From CAZKUN01 sp964555935 (GTDB lineage: Bacteria > Armatimonadota > Zipacnadia > Zipacnadales > VGFC01): a DNA stretch of 30,771 nucleotides. The position numbers and the translations under genes are program-made. This document shows positions 1-7,423 of the stretch, one piece after another. The DNA lies in NCBI GenBank assembly GCA_964555935.1, contig CAZKUN010000094.1, forward strand, positions 1-30,771, written 5' to 3'. Position 1 is the stretch's first letter, and each line of letters opens with the position of its first letter. The notes below the pieces were generated by a model. The model saw only the letters and a list, made by a program, of their open reading frames with translations. It was not told the origin of the DNA and made no database searches.

Positions 1-1
1 G

Positions 2-865
2 GAGACGGCCGACTTCGCGTTGCCGGGCATGGTCAAGCGCACAACGCTGTATTCCATCTTCCTGGAACGGGCGCTACGGTTCATCGTCGAGGATGTGGGC
101 CAGGTTGAGGGAGCGTACGAGGCTGACAATGAAGAGGAAGGCTTCTTCCTCCGAAAGATCGTCGGCAATTTCGTCGAGGTCGCCGGATTGATGACCTTGC
201 ACGCCTCGCCGCTCTGGATTTTGGCGATCGCCGGCGACGCGGCGTTTGGCGCGCGCACCTACCTCGACCTACTCGTCGAGGAACTCAAGTCCAAGGGCGT
301 GCTGGAGGATGCGGACACCGAAGACACAATAGAGTCCGTTGCAGCGCTGTTGGCCCGACTGGAGAAGCTGTCCGCGGCTGGGGCTCTGGCGATTGATCTC
401 CCTCCGACCGAGATCGCTGCTCTGAAGGAAATGGCCCTCGAGGCGCGCGCCGAACTGGCCGGCGCCGCTCAAGACGCGGCTGCGTTTGCCAAGGAAGCCG
501 ACGAACTCCTGGACCCCATGCGCGAGATCGCGGAGCGCGAGGGCGTGTCGCTGTTTGACGTGTCGGCGCTGATGGGAATGCGCGCCGCCCGCACCGTCTC
601 CGGCGCCGCAGTCAAGTCCGCGCCGTTTGCCTGGGCAGCCGCCGGGGCGGGTTATCGGATGGTGAACGAAGAGGTGTTCAGCTACTACTCAATCACGCTC
701 GACGAGGTCCGCGGCAATGGCTTCTACGCCAGTCTCCGGGAGAGCTACGCGCCGTACGCCGGGACAGTCATGTCGCACTTCAAGCCCGGGCGCAGCACGC
801 TCACTGACCAGCTTCTCTCCGGCGCTCTCTTCCGGCAGATGATCGCCAGTATTCGGCGAACCTGA
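2..865 (+). CDS. Unknown helical protein, 5' end possibly outside window
   Basis: I do not recognise this family. The frame is open to the left edge. The first in-window start candidates are TTG at 20 and ATG at 29, neither with a clear ribosome site, so the true start may lie outside the window. About 280 residues are visible. There is a hydrophobic stretch near residues 50-75 (from the TTG), a long alanine/glutamate-rich helical middle (about 100-175) that could be a coiled coil, and a second Ala/Gly-rich hydrophobic stretch near 195-215. The C-terminus is basic, ending in SIRRT. The composition suggests a membrane-associated helical protein, but no catalytic motif is evident. It converges on the TPR gene, with 35 bases between the stop codons and no hairpin seen there. 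Confidence 0.6.
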   Translation, partial: ETADFALPGMVKRTTLYSIFLERALRFIVEDVGQVEGAYEADNEEEGFFLRKIVGNFVEVAGLMTLHASPLWILAIAGDAAFGARTYLDLLVEELKSKGVLEDADTEDTIESVAALLARLEKLSAAGALAIDLPPTEIAALKEMALEARAELAGAAQDAAAFAKEADELLDPMREIAEREGVSLFDVSALMGMRAARTVSGAAVKSAPFAWAAAGAGYRMVNEEVFSYYSITLDEVRGNGFYASLRESYAPYAGTVMSHFKPGRSTLTDQLLSGALFRQMIASIRRT

Positions 866-900
866 TGCTCCGTCGGTGGGGGGAACTGCGCCAGCCTGGG

Positions 901-1560
901 CTAGCCTCTCGGCCCGGACGCCAGGAATGGTGATGACGACGGCGCCGGTGTCAGTGGCGGCGGGATGGGGATGCCGCCTGGGGTGCGCAGCGGCTGCCTC
1001 TCGGCGGTCAGTATGCGGTCGAGGGCGCTCGCGGCCTCGGTGTTCTGCGGGTCAAACGCGAGGGCCATGGCGTAGGCGTCTGCCGCCCGAGAGGGCGACT
1101 CCGCGCGCTCGTGGGCTCGAGCCATCCGCAGGTGGTACGAGGTGTTCGCTGGCCGCATGTCGATGATGTTCGCCAATGCCCGCGCTTCGGCGTCGGGCTG
1201 GTCGGTGCTCTGGTATGCTCGCGCGAGGGACGACCACGCCAACTCGCTACCCCGATTGACCTCCGCAATGTCTCGCAGCGCGGCCGTGGCTTCCGCCGGC
1301 GCCTGCGCCAGCACAGTATTGGTCAGCAGGCGGATCACCGCGCGGCTTGGACCTCGGTCGATGCCCGCCCCTCGGAGGGCTTCCGCGGCGATGCGAGGCG
1401 AGACGGTCTTCGCTGTCAGGAGGGTCCGGATCCCGCTGATGCCCTTACCCTCCGACGCCGGGTCGCCGAGTAGTTGCGCGTACTCCCATAGCGCCGATTC
1501 CGGCTGTCCGGAGATCGATAGCGCGCGCCAGCGCAATGCGGAAATCCGGTGGCGCGTCAA
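901..1560 (-). CDS. TPR protein, C-terminal part in shifted frame
   Basis: This frame carries further TPR-like helices (for example SGQPESALWEYAQLLG and SYHLRMARAHERAESP...ALAFDP) and ends in a proline/serine-rich tail (PPPLTPAPSSSP). Its only early start is a TTG at 1560 inside the upstream reading frame, with no ribosome site. The first ten or so residues are basic and unlike TPR, whereas the other frame is still well formed there. The likeliest reading is that this is the C-terminal 200 residues of the protein beginning at 4099, giving an original product of roughly 1,080 residues. One extra base near 1507-1512 would account for the change of frame. It may equally be an assembly error or a real disruption. 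Confidence 0.65.
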   Translation of the reverse strand: MTRHRISALRWRALSISGQPESALWEYAQLLGDPASEGKGISGIRTLLTAKTVSPRIAAEALRGAGIDRGPSRAVIRLLTNTVLAQAPAEATAALRDIAEVNRGSELAWSSLARAYQSTDQPDAEARALANIIDMRPANTSYHLRMARAHERAESPSRAADAYAMALAFDPQNTEAASALDRILTAERQPLRTPGGIPIPPPLTPAPSSSPFLASGPRG

Positions 1561-4099
1561 TCCCCGCGGCCGCTCGGGCCAGGTCCGCGACGGCGCCCTT
1601 GTGCAGCCCGAGCCCGTTCTTGGCCAGGCCGCTCACGTAGGCCGCGTCCGCGGCCGTCATCTCGCTCTCCGCAGCGGCCGTCAGCACGGCGGTGGCCTCA
1701 CCTGGGGCCCCGTTCAGCACGTGCGCGTACGCCAGCCCGATGCGCGGGCCAGGCTCGTAGCTCGCTTCCGCTCTGGTCGCCATCACTTCGACTGCCTTGC
1801 TCGTGCCGTACAGCCTCGCGAGCACCTCCGCCAGCAATCTGTGACACGTGGCCCCACCGGAGTCGGCCTCAAGCGCGGTGCATACGGCGGCGTACGCGTC
1901 CATCGGCTTGCCGACCTCAAGCGAGATCCGCGTGAGCGCGATCAGAGCCGGGCCGTTGCCTGGGTTCCGCTCCACGTAGCGCGTCAGCAGAGGCCGGCAG
2001 CGGTCCATATCGCCTGCCTCGCGGCTGAGGGCAATGAGCTGCGACACGGCTCCGTAGTCGTCAGGTTGGTAGTGCAGGTAGTGCGCGTACCGCACGATCG
2101 CCTCATCTGACAGACGCTCCTGGGCGCACGTCTCAGCGGCCACTTGTTGGAACACGGGGCGATGGCGGAATATGTCGGCGAGCCCTCTGATCTGCTCGAG
2201 CGCCGCCCTCGCGCCGGAGTGGCGCCGGTACGTGTGGACGAAAACGCGGACGGCGGTGGGCGGAGGATGCGGCACGCTCATTAGGGTGACGAGGTAGTCT
2301 GTCGCCAGGTGCGCCTGCCCTTGGCGCTCGTAGAGCTTCACGAGCCTATCGAGCGCGCCTCGGTCGTCCGGGCTGAGCAACGCGACCTTCCGGCGCAGCT
2401 CAAGCGCCTGCTCGAAGTCGCCCTCCAGCTCGGCACATCGCGCCAGTTGGTCGAGCGCCCACACCGCCTGAGGCCGCTCTGAGAGATAGGCCAGTAGAAG
2501 CGGCTGCGCGCGTTTCGTGTCGCGGGCTTTGATGTAGAGCGTCGCCAGGTCGAATTGGATCAGCAGACTCTCTGGATCGCGCTCCAGGAGCAACTCATAC
2601 TCGCGGATCGCCTCGGCGAGGTGCCCCTGCGCCGCCAACAGGCGGCCCATGGGCGAGAGGTAGTAGGTGTTGGTGGCGTCGATGACGCGGATGGCCTTCA
2701 GGTGGCCGATCGCGCCCTCGAAGTCTCCCAGGTTTTCCGCCGCCAGGGCCAGGCGTCGCCGGGCCTCGATGCTGTCAGGATCAGCGCGGAGCACTTCCCA
2801 CGCCTGGACGTTGGCCGCTCGCACGTCGCCAAGCTCTCGGTACACGTCACTCAGCGCCAGGCGGATCTGGATGTTTCCCGGCCGCGCCGCCGCCAGGGCC
2901 ACCAGCGATTCGAGCGCGAGCGCAGGCCGTTTGAGCTCTCTGGCCAGGTCCGCGACGGCCGTCAACCCAATCTCGTTCTCGGGGTCGAGCGCCAAGCCGG
3001 CCTGGTATGCGCCCAACGCATCGACGGGGCGCCCAAGCTCCATCAGCAGCTTCCCTCTGGCAAACTGCCATTGTGCCACATGCGGCTCCAACGTGCACGC
3101 GTGGCCATACTGCACGCATGCTTCCTCGCGCGCCCCCAGGGCTTGGAGACACTCCGCCAGCCCACCTCGCAGCGCCGCGGAATTCGGTCGCTGGGCGATC
3201 GCCGTCTCGTAGTGCGCTCGCGCGAGGCTGGCCTGCCCCGATTCCATGTACGTCTGCGCGAGGTTCACGTGCAGGTCAAGCGCCTGAGGGCCCTCCACGA
3301 GTCGCGAGAGCCGCTCGTAGATTGCCAGCGCCTCTTGATGCAACCCCAGTGCCTTGTCGACCGTCGCCAACTCGCGCAGTAGCACGGGGTCGTTGGGCGC
3401 CTCGGCGATCAGTTGCTTAAGCAGGTACCGCATGTCTGAGTAGCGCTTGGATATCTTGTACGCCTGGAGCAGCCCCTTCTGCGCTGCCCCGTGCTTCGGG
3501 TCCAGCGCCAACACGCGCTCGTAGTGTGCCTCTGCGTTCTTGGCGTCGCCGAGCTGCTGGTAGGTGTTGGCGATTGACAGAATCAGCGCCGGATCGGGAC
3601 GCCCGGGCACTTCCGCCGACCGGAGATGGGGGAGGGCCGCCGCGGCGTTTCCCCCGTACAGAAGTGATCTTCCATAGATGAGCTGGACGCTGGGATCGTA
3701 GCCGAGGTCGCGCATCGCCGGTTTGAGGGCCTGGACGCTCTCCGCGTACTGCCCCCGTCGGTAATGTGCGAGTCCAAGCCCCTTGCGCGAACTGAGCTGG
3801 CTTGGCGATACGGTCAGCGCGGCCGTGAACGCGTCCGTCGCGTACCGGAGCTGTGACGTTCGGAGGTAGCACCAGCCGAGGTGGTCATGCACGTTGGACG
3901 CGCGCGCGTCGATGCGGACCGCGTGGCGGAACTGGCTGATGGCGCCATGATAGTCGCCGGCGCGCATCAACCGTCGGCCGTCCTCAATGTGCTGCCTGAG
4001 CGCCTGTCGGTTGGTCGTGGCGTCCTGGGCGACGAGGGCGCTGCCCAGAAGAAGCGCTGCCAAAACCGATGCAGCCAAGCGTGCTCGCATGGGGCGCAT
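1445..4099 (-). CDS. Secreted multi-TPR protein, N-terminal part (frame broken near 1510)
   Basis: The protein has many tetratricopeptide repeats, visible as recurring A-x-x-x-Y/F...AL...P units along nearly its whole length, which form helical scaffolds for protein-protein contacts. I place the start at ATG 4099, although the frame stays open to 4336. This start gives a signal peptide (basic MRPMRARL, hydrophobic ASVLAALLLGSALVA, then QDA) and follows an AAGG-type ribosome site. The earlier codons encode no recognisable domain and overlap the 3' end of hisI. The product is probably exported. The frame ends at 1445 in about 30 residues that do not look like TPR, while TPR sequence continues in the next frame (901-1560). 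The gene is therefore probably frameshifted, or the assembly has a single-base error. No partner-specific domain is seen, so the role is unknown. Confidence 0.8.
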   Translation of the reverse strand: MRPMRARLAASVLAALLLGSALVAQDATTNRQALRQHIEDGRRLMRAGDYHGAISQFRHAVRIDARASNVHDHLGWCYLRTSQLRYATDAFTAALTVSPSQLSSRKGLGLAHYRRGQYAESVQALKPAMRDLGYDPSVQLIYGRSLLYGGNAAAALPHLRSAEVPGRPDPALILSIANTYQQLGDAKNAEAHYERVLALDPKHGAAQKGLLQAYKISKRYSDMRYLLKQLIAEAPNDPVLLRELATVDKALGLHQEALAIYERLSRLVEGPQALDLHVNLAQTYMESGQASLARAHYETAIAQRPNSAALRGGLAECLQALGAREEACVQYGHACTLEPHVAQWQFARGKLLMELGRPVDALGAYQAGLALDPENEIGLTAVADLARELKRPALALESLVALAAARPGNIQIRLALSDVYRELGDVRAANVQAWEVLRADPDSIEARRRLALAAENLGDFEGAIGHLKAIRVIDATNTYYLSPMGRLLAAQGHLAEAIREYELLLERDPESLLIQFDLATLYIKARDTKRAQPLLLAYLSERPQAVWALDQLARCAELEGDFEQALELRRKVALLSPDDRGALDRLVKLYERQGQAHLATDYLVTLMSVPHPPPTAVRVFVHTYRRHSGARAALEQIRGLADIFRHRPVFQQVAAETCAQERLSDEAIVRYAHYLHYQPDDYGAVSQLIALSREAGDMDRCRPLLTRYVERNPGNGPALIALTRISLEVGKPMDAYAAVCTALEADSGGATCHRLLAEVLARLYGTSKAVEVMATRAEASYEPGPRIGLAYAHVLNGAPGEATAVLTAAAESEMTAADAAYVSGLAKNGLGLHKGAVADLARAAAGIDAPPDFRIALARAIDLRTAGIGAMGVRATTRRPGVGG

Positions 4100-4235
4100 C
4101 ACCGGCCTTCTCGTTCGAGACGGATTCTGAACGTCATGGTCGCCTTCCACCGTGAAAGGAACCCTTGCGAGTCCCTCACCCTCTAACATCCCCCCGAGCG
4201 CCCGCGCCTCACTCGCTACGTCGCACCGCGCCCCA

Positions 4236-4601
4236 TCAATACGGATCACACAACTGTTCTTCGGTAACGACCCACTGATCGCCTTTAAGCTTGCGGCTAA
4301 AACATGATCGGTAGCCTTCGTGGCACGCCGATCCATTCTGCTCTACAGCCATCAGAATGGCATCGCCATCGCAGTCGCGCCGCAGCGACACGACCTTCTG
4401 CACGTTGCCTGAGGTAGCTCCCTTGATCCAATACTGCTGGCGCGAGCGCGACCAATAGGTGGCGTGGCCCGTCTCGATCGTCTGCTCCAGCGCCTCTCGG
4501 TTCATGTACGCGACCATCAGCGGCTGACCGTTCTCGGCATCGACCGTTATCACGGTCACGAGGCCCTTATCGTCGAACTTCACTTCCTCGATGAACGACA
4601 T
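4236..4601 (-). CDS. hisI: Phosphoribosyl-AMP cyclohydrolase
   Basis: The enzyme opens the adenine ring of phosphoribosyl-AMP to give ProFAR, the third step of histidine synthesis, in the cytoplasm. The 121-residue product has the family signature: AYMNREAL, the TYWSRSR and WIKGATSGN blocks, DCDGDA (Mg/Zn site) and the SACHEGYRSCF block. Its three conserved zinc cysteines lie in DCDGD, ACH and SCF. I chose ATG 4601 because GGAGGAAGAG sits directly before it; the TTG four codons upstream lies inside that ribosome site. There is no hisE (pyrophosphohydrolase) domain, so that step must be encoded elsewhere. It is the last gene of the his cluster, 55 bases after hisF. Confidence 0.96.
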   Translation of the reverse strand: MSFIEEVKFDDKGLVTVITVDAENGQPLMVAYMNREALEQTIETGHATYWSRSRQQYWIKGATSGNVQKVVSLRRDCDGDAILMAVEQNGSACHEGYRSCFSRKLKGDQWVVTEEQLCDPY

Positions 4602-4656
4602 CTCTTCCTCCAATAGCTGTCTCGTGTAGCGGACGTTCGTGTCCGCCGTGATTCGC

Positions 4657-5460
4657 CTACAACCTAACCGGGATCCCTCGCGCCTTCAGCCCCTCTTTGA
4701 CCGCGCCGATCGATGTTTCGCGGAAGTGGAAAATGCTCGCCGCCAGCACCGCATCCGCCCGGCCGTATTGCAGGGCCTCGGCCATGTGGTCGACCGTCCC
4801 CGCGCCGCCCGAAGCGATGACGGGAATCGTCACGAGGTCAGCGATCCGCGCCAGAAGCTCGACGTCATAGCCGGCCTTCGTGCCGTCCGCATCCATGCTC
4901 GTCACGAGCAGCTCCCCCGCTCCGCGTTGCTCCGCCTCCACCACCCATTCGAGCACGTCGACCTCAGTCGGCCGGCTGCCGCCGTGGGTGTAGACCTTCC
5001 ACTTGATGTCCTCATCCGCCGCTGGCCCGAGATTCGAGTCGTCCCGGCCCTCCCTCGGCACGCGCTGGGCATCGACGGCCACCACGACGCACTGGCTGCC
5101 GAAACTCTCCGCGCCGGCGTTGACCACATCCGGCGTCAGGATCGAGGCGGTCATGATGCTGCACTTGTCCGCACCGGCCAGGGTTATCTCCCGGATATCC
5201 TCCACCGTTCGGATGCCTCCGCCAACCGTGAACGGGATGAAGATCGCCTCCGCCGTCCGGCGCACGATGTCGAGCATGATCGCGCGGTGGTCTTTCGACG
5301 CCGTGATGTCCAGGAAGACCAGCTCGTCGGCCATCTCAGCATCGTACCAGGCCGCCTGCTCGACGGGATCGCCGGCGTCGACGTGGTCGATGTACTTGAC
5401 GCCCTTCACAACGCGTCCGTCGGTTACATCAAGACACGGGATAATCCGCTTCGTTAGCAT
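4657..5460 (-). CDS. hisF: Imidazole glycerol phosphate synthase, cyclase subunit
   Basis: HisF uses ammonia delivered by HisH to convert PRFAR into imidazole glycerol phosphate and AICAR. The 267-residue (beta/alpha)8 barrel has both catalytic aspartates at the canonical numbers: D11 in IIPCLDV and D130 in VVVAVDAQRV. It also has the phosphate-binding segments TVGGGIRT and IASGGAG. ATG 5460 is chosen because AAGGA precedes it by seven bases and numbering from it puts the aspartates at 11 and 130. The loop after D130 is longer than usual, with about 15 extra polar residues before the KVYTHGG segment. It starts ten bases after the hisA stop. Confidence 0.97.
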   Translation of the reverse strand: MLTKRIIPCLDVTDGRVVKGVKYIDHVDAGDPVEQAAWYDAEMADELVFLDITASKDHRAIMLDIVRRTAEAIFIPFTVGGGIRTVEDIREITLAGADKCSIMTASILTPDVVNAGAESFGSQCVVVAVDAQRVPREGRDDSNLGPAADEDIKWKVYTHGGSRPTEVDVLEWVVEAEQRGAGELLVTSMDADGTKAGYDVELLARIADLVTIPVIASGGAGTVDHMAEALQYGRADAVLAASIFHFRETSIGAVKEGLKARGIPVRL

Positions 5461-5470
5461 GCCACGATCC

Positions 5471-6199
5471 TTATTCGCCTCGCCCGGCGGCAATCGCCTC
5501 GGGAAGCGTGAACTTATTCTCGTAAAGGGCCTTGCCCGTGATGCAGCTCGTGATGCCGATCGGCTCGAGCTTGGCCAGCGCCCGGATGTCGTCGAGTGAT
5601 GAGATCCCGCCCGAAGCGGTCACGTCACACCCGACCGCCTCGCCCATGTCGCGCATCGCGTCGAGGTTGGGCCCTTGCAGGACGCCGTCAGTCGCGATGT
5701 CGGTGACGATCAGCCGCCCGACGCCCAATGTCTTCATCTCGCGCGCCAGGTCGAGCGCAGCGATGTCAGAGGTCTCGGTCCAACCCTCAACCGCAACCAT
5801 ACCATCGCGCGCATCGACGCCAACAATGATTTGTTCGCCGTAGGTTGCGACGGCCTCTCTCAAGGCCTCGGGATCCCGCAACGCCGTCGTGCCGAGGATC
5901 GCCCACCGCGCGCCGCACTCAAGGACTGTTTTCACATCCGCAACCGTGCGGATGCCTCCGCCGACCTCGACTGGAATGTCCGTCGCCGCGCAAATCGCCT
6001 CAAGGCCGGGGGCGTTTGCCCGTCGGCCCGACACCGCGCCGTCGAGATCGACGACGTGGATGATCTCAGCCCCGCCGTCGCCCCAGAGTCGCGCCGCGTC
6101 CGCCGGGTTGTCGTAGTAGACAGTCCTCTGCTTCAGATCGCCCTGGATAACCCGGACGGCCTTGCCGTCCGCCATGTCGATCGCGGGAATGACGATCAC
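5471..6199 (-). CDS. hisA: ProFAR isomerase
   Basis: HisA opens the aminoaldose ring of ProFAR by an Amadori rearrangement to give PRFAR, the substrate of HisF/HisH. The 242-residue barrel has the expected catalytic aspartates, D8 in VIPAIDM and D129 in VGVDARDG, and the phosphate loops EVGGGIRT and ASGGISS. The GW after the second aspartate (VAVEGWTET) is typical of HisA and separates it from HisF. The start ATG overlaps the hisH stop by four bases (ATGA), which implies translational coupling. The length is normal for the family. Confidence 0.97.
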   Translation of the reverse strand: MIVIPAIDMADGKAVRVIQGDLKQRTVYYDNPADAARLWGDGGAEIIHVVDLDGAVSGRRANAPGLEAICAATDIPVEVGGGIRTVADVKTVLECGARWAILGTTALRDPEALREAVATYGEQIIVGVDARDGMVAVEGWTETSDIAALDLAREMKTLGVGRLIVTDIATDGVLQGPNLDAMRDMGEAVGCDVTASGGISSLDDIRALAKLEPIGITSCITGKALYENKFTLPEAIAAGRGE

Positions 6200-6819
6200 G
6201 AGCCCGCTCCCGCCTCGACCATGCGGCGGAAGTTGTCGAGAACATGCAGGCCAGTGTGCTGCGACTTTTCCGGGTGAAACTGCGACGCAAACAGCGCCCC
6301 GGATGACACCGCCGAGCAGAATTCGTATCCGTAGTCCGTCGTCGTTGCGATGATGCTCTCGTCATCCGGAACGACGTGGTACGAGTGAACGAAGTACACG
6401 TGCGACCCTTGCTCGACGCCCTCGAGGTGGGGAGGACGCGGGTCGTTGATACTGATCTCGTTCCAGCCGATCTGGGGGATCTTCAGGTCGTGAGTGAAGA
6501 GCCTCACGCTGCCCTTCAGGACGCCAAGTCCCTTCACGCCGGGGGCCTCCTCGCTGGTCTCGAACAGAAGTTGCAGCCCCAGGCATATGCCTAGATATGG
6601 CTTGCCAGACTCGACCGCGTTCACGAGCGGCTCGCGCAGGCCCAGACGGTCGATGTTGCTCATGCAGTCGCCGAACGCGCCGACGCCGGGCACAACGATC
6701 GCCTCCGCGCTCTCGATCACAGCAGGATCCTGCGTCATCTGGGCGTCGCAGCCGACGCGCCTGAGCGCCTTGTCAACGCTCCCGAGATTGCCCAACTCAT
6801 AGTCGACAAGCGCGATCAT
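6196..6819 (-). CDS. hisH: Imidazole glycerol phosphate synthase, glutaminase subunit
   Basis: HisH hydrolyses glutamine and channels ammonia into the HisF barrel. The 207-residue class I glutamine amidotransferase has its full triad: C79 in the nucleophile elbow YLGICLGLQ, and H182 and E184 in FHPEKS. The oxyanion segment VVPGVGAFGD is present, and the N-terminus MIALVDYELGNLGSV is typical. The start codon shares its A with the hisB stop (TGATG), so translation is coupled to hisB. Confidence 0.97.
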   Translation of the reverse strand: MIALVDYELGNLGSVDKALRRVGCDAQMTQDPAVIESAEAIVVPGVGAFGDCMSNIDRLGLREPLVNAVESGKPYLGICLGLQLLFETSEEAPGVKGLGVLKGSVRLFTHDLKIPQIGWNEISINDPRPPHLEGVEQGSHVYFVHSYHVVPDDESIIATTTDYGYEFCSAVSSGALFASQFHPEKSQHTGLHVLDNFRRMVEAGAGS

Positions 6820-7406
6820 CAGAGGGTGCCCTTCGTGGACGGCACCCCTGACAGCCGCGGGTCAATCTGCGTCGCGGCGTCGAGCGCTCGTCCAAACGAT
6901 TTGAATGCCGATTCAAGAATGTGGTGCGAGTTCTCACCCGATTGCTGCATCAGGTGGAGCGAGATCATTGAGTTTGACACGAAGGCTCGGAAGAACTCGT
7001 GCGCGAGTTCCGTGTCGAATGTTCCGACGCGCTCGGTCGGGAGCCTGAGCGCGTATTCCAGGTGCGCTCGGCCCGAGAAGTCCAACGCAACCGTCACGAG
7101 CGCCTCGTCCAGCGGGCACATCGCCGAGCCAAATCGGACCATTCCCGCCTTGTCGCCGATAGCTTGCGCGAAGGCCTGACCGAGGACGATGCCGACATCC
7201 TCGACGGTGTGATGATCGTCGATATGCGTGTCGCCCGTGGCCTTCACGGTGATGGTCAACATCCCGTGTTTGGCGATGTGCGTCAGCATGTGATCGAAGA
7301 ATCCGACACCGGTGTCGATGTCCGAGTCGCCGTTGCCGTCGATCTCCAGCCGCACCACGATCTGAGTCTCTTTCGTCTCGCGCTCCATCTCAACGCATCT
7401 ACCCAT
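6819..7406 (-). CDS. hisB: Imidazoleglycerol-phosphate dehydratase
   Basis: The enzyme dehydrates imidazole glycerol phosphate to imidazole acetol phosphate. It is the monofunctional form of 195 residues; the histidinol-phosphate phosphatase domain found in enterobacterial HisB is absent. The manganese-binding histidine motifs are intact: GFFDHMLTHIAKH, DDHHTVEDVGI and SGENSHHILES. ATG 7406 is preferred because GGGAGA lies about eight bases before it. ATG 7388 would give a protein six residues shorter and lacks a ribosome site. It begins 17 bases after the dnaE stop, so histidine genes appear to be co-transcribed with the replicative polymerase. Confidence 0.97.
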   Translation of the reverse strand: MGRCVEMERETKETQIVVRLEIDGNGDSDIDTGVGFFDHMLTHIAKHGMLTITVKATGDTHIDDHHTVEDVGIVLGQAFAQAIGDKAGMVRFGSAMCPLDEALVTVALDFSGRAHLEYALRLPTERVGTFDTELAHEFFRAFVSNSMISLHLMQQSGENSHHILESAFKSFGRALDAATQIDPRLSGVPSTKGTL

Positions 7407-7423
7407 CTAACCATCTCCCGTTG

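Noticed and set aside
1142..4186. Several plus-strand open frames opposite the TPR gene
   Set aside because: High GC leaves antisense frames open; none shows a ribosome site or domain, while the minus strand has continuous TPRs and a signal peptide.
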